A DNA stretch of 64,000 nucleotides from JBCBWG01 sp036804185 (GTDB lineage Bacteria > Pseudomonadota > Alphaproteobacteria > Rhizobiales > Hyphomicrobiaceae). The stretch spans positions 13,542 to 77,541 of the forward strand of contig JBHJOC010000018.1 of NCBI GenBank assembly GCA_050330095.1, written 5' to 3'. The notes beneath the pieces were generated by a model. That model had not been told where the DNA came from. It searched no databases and worked only from the letters and a program-made list of their open reading frames with translations. The translations under genes and the position numbers were made by a program. Of the stretch, positions 24,026-32,860 are shown piece after piece; within the stretch, counting starts at the first letter, position 1; every line of letters begins with the position of its first letter.

Positions 24026-26779
24026 TTAAAACCTCTCGAGCAACCGTTCGATGTATTCAAGTTCCAAGTCGGGTCGCTGTGGCTGACCTAATCGCCGCCG
24101 CAGTTCCTCAAGGATCTCTCTTGCGCGCTGCGTTTCGATCTCCGTTGGCACCCGAACGCTCGTGCCTGGATCTGGACCCTCGGAACGCTGCGGGCGGCCG
24201 AGAGGGTCGAGCGGCGCATCGCCGGCGCGACCGAAGCGCGACGGCATCTGCTGCAGCATCTGGCGCGCCATCTGCTGGGCCCCCTGACGCATTTGCTCAA
24301 GCGCCCGACCCTGCTCACGGGTAGCCGTCTCCAGATCGCCGTTCTGCAATGCTTCCTCGGCGGCCTCCATTGCGTCTCGCGCACCATCGAGCTGACCTGG
24401 CGTTGGCATGCCAAGATTGTTCATGCCGCGCATGAGTTCGTCGAGCATCTCACCAAGCTCGCCCTGGCGACCCGCGAGTTCACCAGGGCCCTGCTGCTGG
24501 CCGCGACCGTTGCGGCCACCGCGACCTCGACCCTGTTGACCCTGTTGACCCTGTTGCCCTTGCTGCCCCTGTTGGCCACGCTGGCCTTGTTGGCCCTGCT
24601 GACCTTCTTGCCCGTCTTGGCCTTCCTGCCCCTGGGAACCGAACGTCTCGTCCATGAGCCGCTGCTGGCGACCGATCAGGTCGCCAAAACGGTCCATCAT
24701 TTCCATCATCTGGCGCGACATCTGGCCTTGCTGCTGGTTTTGAGCCATGCGGCCTGACTGCATGCGGTCGATCAGATCGCGGAGCTGGTCCAGCATCTCC
24801 TGGGCCATTTCGCGCGACCCGCTACGCGCCATGTTCTCGAGGTCACGCATCATTCGGTCGATGTCGTCCTGCGTCATGAATTGGTTGGGATTCATGCCCT
24901 GGGGCATCTGCTGCATCGGCATGTTTTCGGCTTGGCGCGCAAGCTGCTCCATGAACTCCGCCATCGCCTGGCGAAGCTGATCCATAAGCTCCTTGATTTC
25001 CTGATCGCTCGCGCCGTTCTGCAGGGCCTGAGCCAGCCGCTCTTGCAACTCTCTGAGACGTCGCTCGGCGTCGGACAGACCGCGACCGTCTTCGATGCGA
25101 ACCGCAATACTCCAAAGCTGCGCAATGGCTTCATTGACGGTCGCTCGATCAACGCTCCCGCCAAGCTTGTGATAAACACTCCTGAGGCCTGCATAGACAG
25201 CCAGGTCCGTGATGAAGTCTTCCGGTTCCATGGTGATCGCATCGAGCGCGAACCGGACGATGTCGCGATACCGCGGGTCAATCACCAAATTCCGGCGCTG
25301 CTCGATGACCGCGCGCGCCAGAGGGTTGGAGAACACGCGCTCTGGCAAGCGCAGGTCCAGCGGCGTCGACTGCCCTTCATTGCCTGCATGGTCGCGCGCA
25401 ACAAGCGTCATGCGGACACGCATACCTGCCCAGGGGTGCGAGCCGATATCCTGGAACGTCCATGTCTCGCCGTCCTTGGACGAGCGCGGCGGCAGGCGCA
25501 AATCGAACTGGGGTGGTCGTTCGAGCGGCATGCGCGGTCCAGAGAGCGCTTCCGGGCGGGCCCATTGGGTTCTGGGGTCAGTCTCATCGGGCGGCAGCGG
25601 CTGGAAGCGAACGAACGCCGATTGGACGCCGAAGTCATCGAGCACCTTGTAGAACAGCTTCATGCCGCCCCGGCGTGTGCTCTCCATCTCCTTGGTCATC
25701 TCAATCTGCGGCGGCAAATCTGGCATGACGCTCACCTGCCAGCGATCCAGCTCGCGACCATCAAGCCGCGCAACGAGAGTACGGACACCGGGGGCGAGTT
25801 CGAGACGCGCCTGCGCTATACCGCCGTCGTCTGCCACCTGAGCCGAGGCCTGATCGGTATGTGTCAGGCCGGAACTCGTTTGGGCGCCTTCGGCCATCTT
25901 GTCCGCGGCGCGCCCCAATTCGTCAGCGCTTGAGGCAACACGTTCGCCCGTTGCAGCCAAGCCTTCGATCGATAGCATCTGGTTTGCGTTCGCTGTCGTG
26001 CGCACGGTAACAACGCTACCCTGTGGCACTTCAGGCACAGGCACTGTTGCGCTTCCAGGCGCCGGGCTGCGCGAGGCGTCGAGGAACGACCGTCCGCCAT
26101 CCGCAAGAATCACGGGCGGACGGCCGGTGTAGGATGGTGGTGTGATCCAGGCATCAAGACGAAGCCGCGCCGTCTCGTGGGCGGTCTTGCCAAAGTCGAA
26201 TGCCGCTGCAAGGCGCTTCGGGAGGGTGGTGCCCGCCAAGCCGACACCGAGCGCGACGACCAGGATTGCGGCGGCTCTGATCGCGAACGGGTCGAATCGG
26301 TCGGTCCTCGGCTGCGGCAAGGCTGGCTTCAGCCGCTCAGCCTGTTCCGCCATGCGCTTCTGATGCGCCTGCCACAAGGCCCGGGCAGCCGGATCAGCCG
26401 CCGCGTCATTGAGTGTATCCTCGAGGGTCGTTGCCGGGCGGTGTGCAACACCGGACACCATTTCGATCCTGCTGATCGCCTCGGCGCGGGTCGGATAAGG
26501 CGCTCGCAACGCAAACACGACACCGGTCGCCGCGGACACACCAAGACCGAGCAGCACCAGCTGGTGAACCAGCACTGGCAACAACATCCAGACGTCAAAG
26601 GCAGAGAGGCCGAGGAAGATGAGCCCGGACGCGAAGACAAGCCACAGTCTGGGCCACAGCCGGTCGATGAACATCGAGGCTCGGGTCGTTGCAATCTTGC
26701 GCGCAAGGCGACGGTCGAACGCTGGCGCGTTACGTCCTGGCGCGCTGCGATCCTCGGAACCGGATGCTTTTCGAAACAT
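24026..26779 (-). CDS. TIGR02302/DUF4175 family membrane protein
   Basis: A 917-residue protein of a family confined mainly to alphaproteobacteria, function unknown. Two or three N-terminal spans (LWLVFASGLIFLGLSAFDVW, LVLLGLGVSAATGVVFAL) are followed by a third near residue 165-185 (AAAILVVALGVGLAG). A large extracytoplasmic region with Ig-like segments follows (VRMTLVARDHAGNEGQSTPLDLRL), then a helical, Met/Gln-rich region and a run of GQ-type repeats (about nt 24520-24650). The C-terminus has an amphipathic RLGQPQRPDLELEYIERLLERF. ATG 26779 follows AGGAG and GAGAGGA; the frame is open to 26857. It lies downstream of lysA, as is usual in Hyphomicrobiales. Confidence 0.9.
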   Translation of the reverse strand: MFRKASGSEDRSAPGRNAPAFDRRLARKIATTRASMFIDRLWPRLWLVFASGLIFLGLSAFDVWMLLPVLVHQLVLLGLGVSAATGVVFALRAPYPTRAEAISRIEMVSGVAHRPATTLEDTLNDAAADPAARALWQAHQKRMAEQAERLKPALPQPRTDRFDPFAIRAAAILVVALGVGLAGTTLPKRLAAAFDFGKTAHETARLRLDAWITPPSYTGRPPVILADGGRSFLDASRSPAPGSATVPVPEVPQGSVVTVRTTANANQMLSIEGLAATGERVASSADELGRAADKMAEGAQTSSGLTHTDQASAQVADDGGIAQARLELAPGVRTLVARLDGRELDRWQVSVMPDLPPQIEMTKEMESTRRGGMKLFYKVLDDFGVQSAFVRFQPLPPDETDPRTQWARPEALSGPRMPLERPPQFDLRLPPRSSKDGETWTFQDIGSHPWAGMRVRMTLVARDHAGNEGQSTPLDLRLPERVFSNPLARAVIEQRRNLVIDPRYRDIVRFALDAITMEPEDFITDLAVYAGLRSVYHKLGGSVDRATVNEAIAQLWSIAVRIEDGRGLSDAERRLRELQERLAQALQNGASDQEIKELMDQLRQAMAEFMEQLARQAENMPMQQMPQGMNPNQFMTQDDIDRMMRDLENMARSGSREMAQEMLDQLRDLIDRMQSGRMAQNQQQGQMSRQMMEMMDRFGDLIGRQQRLMDETFGSQGQEGQDGQEGQQGQQGQRGQQGQQGQQGQQGQQGRGRGGRNGRGQQQGPGELAGRQGELGEMLDELMRGMNNLGMPTPGQLDGARDAMEAAEEALQNGDLETATREQGRALEQMRQGAQQMARQMLQQMPSRFGRAGDAPLDPLGRPQRSEGPDPGTSVRVPTEIETQRAREILEELRRRLGQPQRPDLELEYIERLLERF

Positions 26780-27079
26780 GCTCCTGATCCTCTCCCCAGC
26801 GCCCCTGCGCGAGGTTGCCCCCTCGTTTGGTCGCTGGCCGCATGGTTGCCGTTGCAAGCGTCCGAGCCAAGCTCAACCGAGTGCACCCGCTCGCCACCGA
26901 TGCGTCAAGTTACGAACCGGACATTGGCCAGATCAGGTCCGTGGGCACATCGATGAACTAAGCTCGCCACAGGGATTTTCCGCCGCTCGTCTATTCGGCT
27001 TGCGTTGCAGATCCTCGGTTCGGGACCGGGTGGACCAAGCACACGAGCCCTCGCGCCTTCGACCTGAACGGGCAACGGT
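26780..27079. other. Spacer between lysA and the TIGR02302 gene
   Basis: About 300 bp with no gene-like frame. Both flanking genes read on the minus strand, so this is the intercistronic region and may carry a separate promoter for the downstream gene. No clear hairpin with a T tract was seen. Confidence 0.4.
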
Positions 27080-28345
27080 CTACAGCCACGGCGCCAACAC
27101 GTCGGCGCCGATCAGCGCCTCATAAGTCTGGCGCGGTCTGACAACCGCAAATGCTCCATCTTTCACAAGCACTTCAGGTATCAGGGGCCGGGTGTTGTAG
27201 TTCGATGCCATGACCGCCCCATAGGCGCCAGATGTCATGATCGCGATCCGATCACCGGTGTTGAGCGGCGGCAACGCACGGGCGGTCGCCAGATAGTCGC
27301 CGCTCTCGCAAACGGGACCGACGATGTCTTGCACGATCGGCGTCTCATCGCGCTTTGCCGCTGCAAGCGGCCAGACGTCGTGGAAGGCATCATAAAGTGT
27401 CGGGCGAATAAGATCGTTCATAGCCGCATCGACGATCGCGAACGTCTTGTCGCGCCCCGGTTTCGAGAAAATCACGCTGGTGACCAGAACTCCAGCGTTC
27501 GCAACCAGCATGCGACCGGGCTCCAGGACGAACGGCAGCCCGAGATCACCGAGGTGGCGAACGGCGACAGCGGCGTATTCGGCGGGCGACGGCGGAGGCG
27601 CGTTTCCTGCCCGGCTTGGAACGCCCAGCCCGCCGCCAAGGTCGAGATGGTGCAGAGCGTGGCCAGCCTCACGCAACGCCATAACGAAACCACGCAAAGC
27701 CTCGAATGCCGTCGCATAAGGTTCCAGATCGAAGATTTGGCTGCCGATGTGCATGTGGACACCGGTAACGGAAAGTCCGGGCAAATGCCTGGCGCGATCA
27801 TAAAGCGCCATGGCTTCGACCAAAGGCACGCCAAACTTGTTCTCGCTCTTGCCTGTCGAGATTTTTGCGTGCGTCTTTGCATCCACGTCGGGATTGACCC
27901 GAATGGCGACGCGCGCAGTCTTGCCTTCAGCGGTTGCAACGCCGCTCAGCGCCTCCAGTTCGGCCGTGCTCTCGACATTGAAGCCGAGAATGTCGTGCGC
28001 GAGCGCAAGGGCCATTTCATCGCGGGTCTTGCCAACACCTGCGAAGATGATCTTGGCGCCCGGCACGCCGACCTTGAGAGCACGCAGCAACTCGCCCTGC
28101 GACACAATGTCCATGCCAAGGCCATGTGCGGCAAGTGTTGCGAGCACGGCCTGATTGCTGTTGGCCTTGACAGCGTAGCAGATCAGAGGGTCGCGTGGGG
28201 CAAAGGCCGCGCGCAGCACACGCACGTGGCGCTCGAGCGTGGCCGTGGAATAGCAATAGAACGGCGTTCCAACCTCGTCGGCAATCGCCGAAAGGGGCAC
28301 TCCGTCTGCGCACAGACGACCGTCGTGATACTCGAAGAAGTGCAT
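27080..28345 (-). CDS. lysA: Diaminopimelate decarboxylase
   Basis: A 421-residue PLP enzyme that makes L-lysine from meso-diaminopimelate, the last step of the pathway. The N-terminal barrel has the Lys motif CYAVKANSNQAVL (about residues 56-68), then NVESTAELEAL, HMHIGSQI and LDLGGGLGVP. The C-terminal part has EPGRMLVANAGVL, the GPVCESGDYLA active-site Cys-Glu segment, and the final SGAYGAVMASNYNTRP. Length and motif order are standard. It is transcribed with argH and lptM; its ATG is 50 bp after the lptM stop. Confidence 0.96.
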   Translation of the reverse strand: MHFFEYHDGRLCADGVPLSAIADEVGTPFYCYSTATLERHVRVLRAAFAPRDPLICYAVKANSNQAVLATLAAHGLGMDIVSQGELLRALKVGVPGAKIIFAGVGKTRDEMALALAHDILGFNVESTAELEALSGVATAEGKTARVAIRVNPDVDAKTHAKISTGKSENKFGVPLVEAMALYDRARHLPGLSVTGVHMHIGSQIFDLEPYATAFEALRGFVMALREAGHALHHLDLGGGLGVPSRAGNAPPPSPAEYAAVAVRHLGDLGLPFVLEPGRMLVANAGVLVTSVIFSKPGRDKTFAIVDAAMNDLIRPTLYDAFHDVWPLAAAKRDETPIVQDIVGPVCESGDYLATARALPPLNTGDRIAIMTSGAYGAVMASNYNTRPLIPEVLVKDGAFAVVRPRQTYEALIGADVLAPWL

Positions 28346-28395
28346 GATACAAAAGGCTCCTGGGCTGGCCGCCTCGCGCGCCGGCCCGTCAGCGC

Positions 28396-28590
28396 TTAGC
28401 GCAACAGCCCATCCAGTAGGAAGTCGCGATGCGGCTTGCCGGCCGCACCCTTCTCACGACCCTGCCCCTCCTCGGCCTGGGCTGCTGGCTCTGCGCGGGC
28501 CTCCGGCGGGTATTCAAGGCTGCCGCGCACGCCACACCCAGCAACGCCAAGTGACGCGATCATGATCAAAAGTGCGAGGCGCATGCGCAT
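28396..28590 (-). CDS. lptM: LptM/YifL-type small lipoprotein
   Basis: 64 residues with a short lipoprotein signal (LALLIMIASLGVAGC; lipobox VAGC, Cys19) followed by GVRGSLEYPPEA and a polar tail. In gammaproteobacteria LptM assists maturation of the LptDE lipopolysaccharide translocon. The short lipoprotein between argH and lysA is the expected alphaproteobacterial relative, assigned on position, lipobox and the GxRGxLxxPP-like start. ATG 28590 follows GGAG at eight bases. Confidence 0.8.
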   Translation of the reverse strand: MRMRLALLIMIASLGVAGCGVRGSLEYPPEARAEPAAQAEEGQGREKGAAGKPHRDFLLDGLLR

Positions 28591-28623
28591 GGGCCACTCC
28601 GTCGGAGAAGCTCGTCTCTAGCT

Positions 28624-30126
28624 CTAACTCTGGTCGATTTCCAGGCGCGCGAGCCATTCCGCAGCAGATTCTCGAACGCGTTGTGGCGCCGTTCCCCCAA
28701 AACTGGTGCGGCTGCGCACGGAGTTGTCGACACCGAGGACCTCATAGACCCTGGCATCGATCGCCGGTTCAACCGACCGCATGGCTTCGAGATCCAAGTC
28801 TTCGAGTTCGATACCGCGGCTTTCGGCGATCGCGACGATTCGCGCCGTCGCGTGATGGGCCTCGCGGAACGGCATATCGAGTGCGCGCACGAGCCAGTCA
28901 GCGAGGTCAGTTGCTGTCGGGAAGCCGACGCTCGCTGCAGCGCGCATGCGATCGGTCCGTGGTTCGAGATCCTCGAGCATCCCGCGCATGGCAGAGACCG
29001 CAATCGCGAGACTATCGAGCGCGTCGAATGCGACTTCCTTATCTTCCTGCATATCTTTTGAGTAGGCGAGTGGCAGGCCCTTCATGACCATCAAGAGGCT
29101 CTGAAACGCACCAGCAATCCTGCCGATCTTTGCGCGCACGAGTTCGGCCGCATCAGGATTTCGCTTCTGCGGCATCATTGACGAGCCGGTTGTCCAGGAA
29201 TCGCCGAGCGCGACAAAGCCGAACTGCGGCGTCATCCAGATCACGATCTCCTCGGACAGGCGGCTGAGGTGCATGGCCGTCAAGCTGGCAGCAGCGAGCG
29301 TCTCGAGGACGAAATCGCGGTCTGAAACAGAATCGAGCGAATTCGCGGTTGGCCGGTCGAAGCCAAGCGCGACAGCCGTTGCGTCCCGGTCGATCGGCAG
29401 GGATGTGCCCGCGAGCGCGCCTGCGCCCAACGGACACTCGTTGAGGCGTCGACGGGCATCGGCAAATCGGCCGCGATCGCGCGCGAACATTTCAACATAG
29501 GCGAGCAGATGATGGCCGAATGTCACAGGCTGGGCCGGTTGAAGGTGGGTGAAACCCGGCATGACGGCTTCGGCAAATCGTTCGGCCTTGGAGGCAAGCA
29601 CAGACTGTAACGCAGCAAGCTCGCGATCGAAGGCGTCGATCCGATCCCTGATGTAGAGCCTGAAATCCGTCGCGACCTGGTCGTTGCGGGACCGCGCCGT
29701 ATGGAGCCGGCCGGCCGGAGCGCCGATCAACTCTGCGAGCCGGCTCTCGACGTTCATGTGGACGTCTTCGAGCGCCCGGGACCATTGGAATGCGCCGGCC
29801 TCGATTTCGCGGGCAACGGCCTCGAGGCCGCTCTGAATGACCGCAACGTCGTCGACCGAGACGATCCCACGCTCCGCGAGCATGGCAGCGTGGGCTCGTG
29901 AGGCTGCGATATCGTGACGCGCAAGCCGCTGATCGTAGTCGACCGAGGCGTTGATCTCCTGCATCACCTCAGACGGAGGGACCGTGAAGCGCCCACCCCA
30001 CATCTTGTTTGGCGTGTTGTTTGGCGTGTTGTTTGGCGCGGTTTCCGGGATGGCATGGCCCGCGCTTTGGGGCAATTCGTCGCGTGCAGGCGCGCCAGAT
30101 CCGGGCGAAGGCGGTTGCCGGTCCAT
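28624..30126 (-). CDS. argH: Argininosuccinate lyase
   Basis: A 500-residue enzyme that splits argininosuccinate into arginine and fumarate. Family motifs are MWGGRF at the start of the core, HTARSRNDQVATD (substrate loop), TPGFTHLQPAQP-type segment MPGFTHLQPAQP, and the signature GSSMMPQKRNPDAAE. The core is the usual length of about 460; the extra 40 N-terminal residues include an NNTP tandem encoded by three 12-bp repeats. ATG 30126 has GAGGA upstream; ATG just before WGGRF is the alternative. lptM starts 33 bp downstream. Confidence 0.95.
   Translation of the reverse strand: MDRQPPSPGSGAPARDELPQSAGHAIPETAPNNTPNNTPNKMWGGRFTVPPSEVMQEINASVDYDQRLARHDIAASRAHAAMLAERGIVSVDDVAVIQSGLEAVAREIEAGAFQWSRALEDVHMNVESRLAELIGAPAGRLHTARSRNDQVATDFRLYIRDRIDAFDRELAALQSVLASKAERFAEAVMPGFTHLQPAQPVTFGHHLLAYVEMFARDRGRFADARRRLNECPLGAGALAGTSLPIDRDATAVALGFDRPTANSLDSVSDRDFVLETLAAASLTAMHLSRLSEEIVIWMTPQFGFVALGDSWTTGSSMMPQKRNPDAAELVRAKIGRIAGAFQSLLMVMKGLPLAYSKDMQEDKEVAFDALDSLAIAVSAMRGMLEDLEPRTDRMRAAASVGFPTATDLADWLVRALDMPFREAHHATARIVAIAESRGIELEDLDLEAMRSVEPAIDARVYEVLGVDNSVRSRTSFGGTAPQRVRESAAEWLARLEIDQS
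30005..30040. repeat. Three 12-bp tandem repeats inside the argH 5' end
   Basis: TTGTTTGGCGTG occurs at 30005-30016 and 30017-30028, with a third copy at 30029-30040 that changes only one base near its end. On the coding strand it gives NTPN-type repeats just before the conserved core. The unit length is a multiple of three, so slippage would alter length without breaking the frame. Confidence 0.8.
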
Positions 30127-30245
30127 TCGTGTTCGTCCTCGTGTCCTTGCGAACTGGCCACTCGGGCCGATCACTTCACGTTACCTTGAAGTTGGCAAGC
30201 TTCGACTTGAAGCTTGACCAGCAATGATAATCTACACTCGCCAGT

Positions 30246-30303
30246 TCAGAAGTCCCTGGAGGATAGCTGCTGCAGATGGTGCGGCGCCTCCTGATCGGCG
30301 GTG
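30246..30303 (-). repeat. Interspersed repeat A, copy 5 (terminal hairpin only)
   Basis: Only the terminal-hairpin module is present: CAGAAGTCCCTGGAGGATAG, then TGCAGATGGTGCGGCGCC and CTCCTGATCGGCGGTG. The loop text GATGGTGC matches the other copies. The left arm is intact but the right arm is degenerate (GCGCCTCCTGATC). It lies between argH and tlpA, which are divergent, so it sits in a shared promoter region. Confidence 0.65.
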
Positions 30304-30377
30304 TGGGAAATGGGTCTGCCAATTCGTTGCGTGGGCCATTTCCGATAATGTCCAGGGTTGCATGGCGGAGGTTCGAC

Positions 30378-31127
30378 ATGACGACGAGCGGTGAGCACAA
30401 GCAGCAGCCTCGACGTGGGCTTCGGGCTGGCGGGCTGGGGCTCTACGTCGCCGTTGCACTGGCAGCCGGCCTCTTTGGGTTCGCGGCCATATACGTGACT
30501 GCTCCGCGTTCAGCAAACGAGGTGGCGGGCGTTGCGCAGGATCGCCCAGCGTCGGCAAGCGTTACGGCCGACGCTGGTTCAACCGCCCAACGCGCAGACC
30601 CAACCGGTTCGCAGCCGAGCCTGCCGACGCGGCCAGGCGCCAACCCGCTCAGCGTCGGCGACATGGCCATGTTTGTCTTTCGCGATCCAGTCGACCTCGA
30701 TCCCGTGACGTTCAATGGGGAAGATGGCCAAGAGCTCGACTTCAGCGCATGGCGTGGCCGCGTCGTACTCGTGAACCTCTGGGCCACGTGGTGCGCACCC
30801 TGTCGGCACGAAATGCCGGATCTCGATCGGCTCCAGAAGACACTCGGCAGCGCTGACTTCGAGGTCGTCGCGATCAGCGTCGATCGCGGCACGCCGGACA
30901 AGCCGCGCGCGTTTCTCGAGGAAATCGGCGCGACGTCGTTGAAGCTCTACCATGACCCAAGCTCGCGCATTGGCGCCCGGCTGAAAGTGATCGGTTTGCC
31001 GGCCACCCTTCTGCTCGACAGAAATGGGCGCGAAGTCGGACGACTGATCGGACCAGCCAAATGGGATAGTCCAGACGCAATCCGCCTGATCGAAGCAGCA
31101 GTTTCTTCCACCCGTCAGAGCCCATAA
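30378..31127 (+). CDS. tlpA: TlpA-type membrane-anchored thiol:disulfide oxidoreductase
   Basis: 249 residues. A single N-terminal span (about residues 20-40) anchors a periplasmic thioredoxin domain with WATWCAPCRHEMPDL (Cys139 and Cys142) and, later, the cis-Pro segment VIGLPATLLLD. A disordered linker of about 60 residues separates them. In rhizobia TlpA supplies reductant for cytochrome oxidase copper-centre assembly; the target here is not known. ATG 30378 follows GGAGG; upstream ATGs fall in the repeat. tlpA is also commonly found next to argH in this order. Confidence 0.88.
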   Translation: MTTSGEHKQQPRRGLRAGGLGLYVAVALAAGLFGFAAIYVTAPRSANEVAGVAQDRPASASVTADAGSTAQRADPTGSQPSLPTRPGANPLSVGDMAMFVFRDPVDLDPVTFNGEDGQELDFSAWRGRVVLVNLWATWCAPCRHEMPDLDRLQKTLGSADFEVVAISVDRGTPDKPRAFLEEIGATSLKLYHDPSSRIGARLKVIGLPATLLLDRNGREVGRLIGPAKWDSPDAIRLIEAAVSSTRQSP

Positions 31128-31209
31128 CCATGGTTTCGCCGCAGGCTCGACGGAGTGTCGATGCCGACTTCTTATTCTGATCATCGCGGCGGTCGACGGG
31201 AAGGTTCCA

Positions 31210-32736
31210 GTGGCGTTCAGGCGCCGAAGGGCATCAGCGCACGATGACCGCGCAAAGCTGGCCTCCCAGCGAGGAGTTGGCATCGTGGATCGATTGTTGG
31301 ACCCTATAAAAGCGCCGCCGGGCAGTGGCTTCGGGCACGCAGCGTTCGCTGCCATGGCCGCTGCGGTTGTCGGCGGTTCGCTCCTTTGGCTTTTGCCCTC
31401 GACGTCGACGACGCAGTCAGCGGAGCGCGCCTTTCAGCTTTTCGCCAACGATCGCAGCCCAGGCAATGGTGCCCAGCCGGTAGCGCGAGAGGTTGCCCAA
31501 CTCCAGATCCTGAACCGTTCTGAGCCAGTCACTCAGAGCGATGCCATCGGCGGTTCGGCCGCAGTGGTCGATCCCAATGCGCAAGATCCACAGCGTGATC
31601 AGCCCCCTGGCGATCAGCATCAGGCCAACGCCAGCAATCAACCGCACGGCCCAAGCAGTGAGCCGGCCGCGATCGCCGTGCCTCCCGGGCCAACGCCCAA
31701 TCCCGAGCGCACGGCTGGCCGTCGATCACCAGGAGACGAACAGTCCACGCCAAAGACGCGCCAGCCACGGCAGCCAGAACCATCGTCGGGTGGGATCACG
31801 CTCGCTGATCGGACAGCGAAGTTCGCAACACCTGTGCCCGAAACTCAAGCGGGCGGAGCCGCGACGACCCCGGCACCAGCTGCCGATGCGCCGACCGCGC
31901 CAACGACGTCTGCACCAGCCGGCCGGCGGAGACAGGAGGCGGCACCGCTGAGCCCGGCGCCAGATCGTAGGCAGGATCGAGCGCAGGCTCCCGACGCGGC
32001 AGAGCCCGCTCGTACTGCGCAAACCGCCGAGACGACACCGCCCCGGCAGTCGACGCGGCGCGTTCCCGGAGCAATCTTCGGTGATCCCGACGAAGATGCA
32101 CTCAACGCCCGCGCGCCAGAGCCGGATGCGGATGGGCAAAATGGGCGTGCGGGCACCGCGTCAGCGTCCGAGCCAAGGTCGACGGCGCGCACCCCGCGGG
32201 AAACCGCAAGGGAACCGGCCGCACAAACGCCTGCGCCGCGCGTTCAGCCCCGCGATCCGCAGGAGATTGCGCGTGAGGAGCAGAGGCGGCCGGCAGCACC
32301 GCGCTCAGTTGATCGCATCCCGGACGACGCCTTCGGCGACCGCTCGGCGCAACGCCGGCTCGATCGTGAGCAGGATGGAGACGACGGTCGCGCAGGCGCG
32401 AATGACCGGCGCAGCACCAGTGATCGCGCGTTCGACGATCGCGGCCCCGGTCAGCGCCGGTTCGATGACCGCTCGCGGCACTTGAGCGAGCGCGATAGAG
32501 CGATCGCAGAGTGGCTCGAACGCGATCGTCAGCGGCGTTTCGAAGCGCGCGAGGCGCGGCAATCGCGGCTCGAAGCCCGGCCTCGATGGGACAATCCAAG
32601 GTCTGACCGGGATCGATCTAGCCGCGATTGGAACCGCGATCAGTACGGCGTCGGCACGCGCTGCCAGCGCCTGGCCGACGCCTGCGACGATGGAATTGCC
32701 CAAGCGTGCCGGCGGCTCGACCGCACCTGCTGGTAA
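31210..32736 (+). CDS. Membrane-anchored disordered protein with a C-terminal four-cysteine motif
   Basis: 508 residues, no family recognised. One hydrophobic span (about residues 44-62) is followed by some 420 residues of low complexity: first Pro/Ala/Thr/Gln, then Arg/Asp-rich with RDR-type repeats. The last 25 residues are ordered in pattern, CQRLADACDDGIAQACRRL and then DRTCW, with four evenly spaced cysteines like a single Sel1-type or small disulfide-bonded unit. GTG 31210 follows GGAAGG. It lies 82 bp after tlpA, a periplasmic disulfide enzyme, which suggests the cysteines may be oxidised outside the cytoplasm. Confidence 0.6.
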   Translation: MAFRRRRASAHDDRAKLASQRGVGIVDRLLDPIKAPPGSGFGHAAFAAMAAAVVGGSLLWLLPSTSTTQSAERAFQLFANDRSPGNGAQPVAREVAQLQILNRSEPVTQSDAIGGSAAVVDPNAQDPQRDQPPGDQHQANASNQPHGPSSEPAAIAVPPGPTPNPERTAGRRSPGDEQSTPKTRQPRQPEPSSGGITLADRTAKFATPVPETQAGGAATTPAPAADAPTAPTTSAPAGRRRQEAAPLSPAPDRRQDRAQAPDAAEPARTAQTAETTPPRQSTRRVPGAIFGDPDEDALNARAPEPDADGQNGRAGTASASEPRSTARTPRETAREPAAQTPAPRVQPRDPQEIAREEQRRPAAPRSVDRIPDDAFGDRSAQRRLDREQDGDDGRAGANDRRSTSDRAFDDRGPGQRRFDDRSRHLSERDRAIAEWLERDRQRRFEAREARQSRLEARPRWDNPRSDRDRSSRDWNRDQYGVGTRCQRLADACDDGIAQACRRLDRTCW

Positions 32737-32860
32737 GCCAATCCTCGCCCGTGCACCGATCGGCGGTCAGCCCTCGCACGACGCGCCTTTCCTAATCGCG
32801 CACTGCCAGCCAAAGTGTTGGAAAGAGCCCACCGATCCGGGCCGCCGACGGGGAGACGCC

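Noticed and set aside
24881..25933. Plus-strand open frame of 350 residues
   Set aside because: Antisense to the TIGR02302 gene, which has recognised domains; the plus frame has shadow-type composition.
27329..28399. Plus-strand open frame of 356 residues
   Set aside because: Antisense to lysA, whose complete motif set is present on the minus strand.
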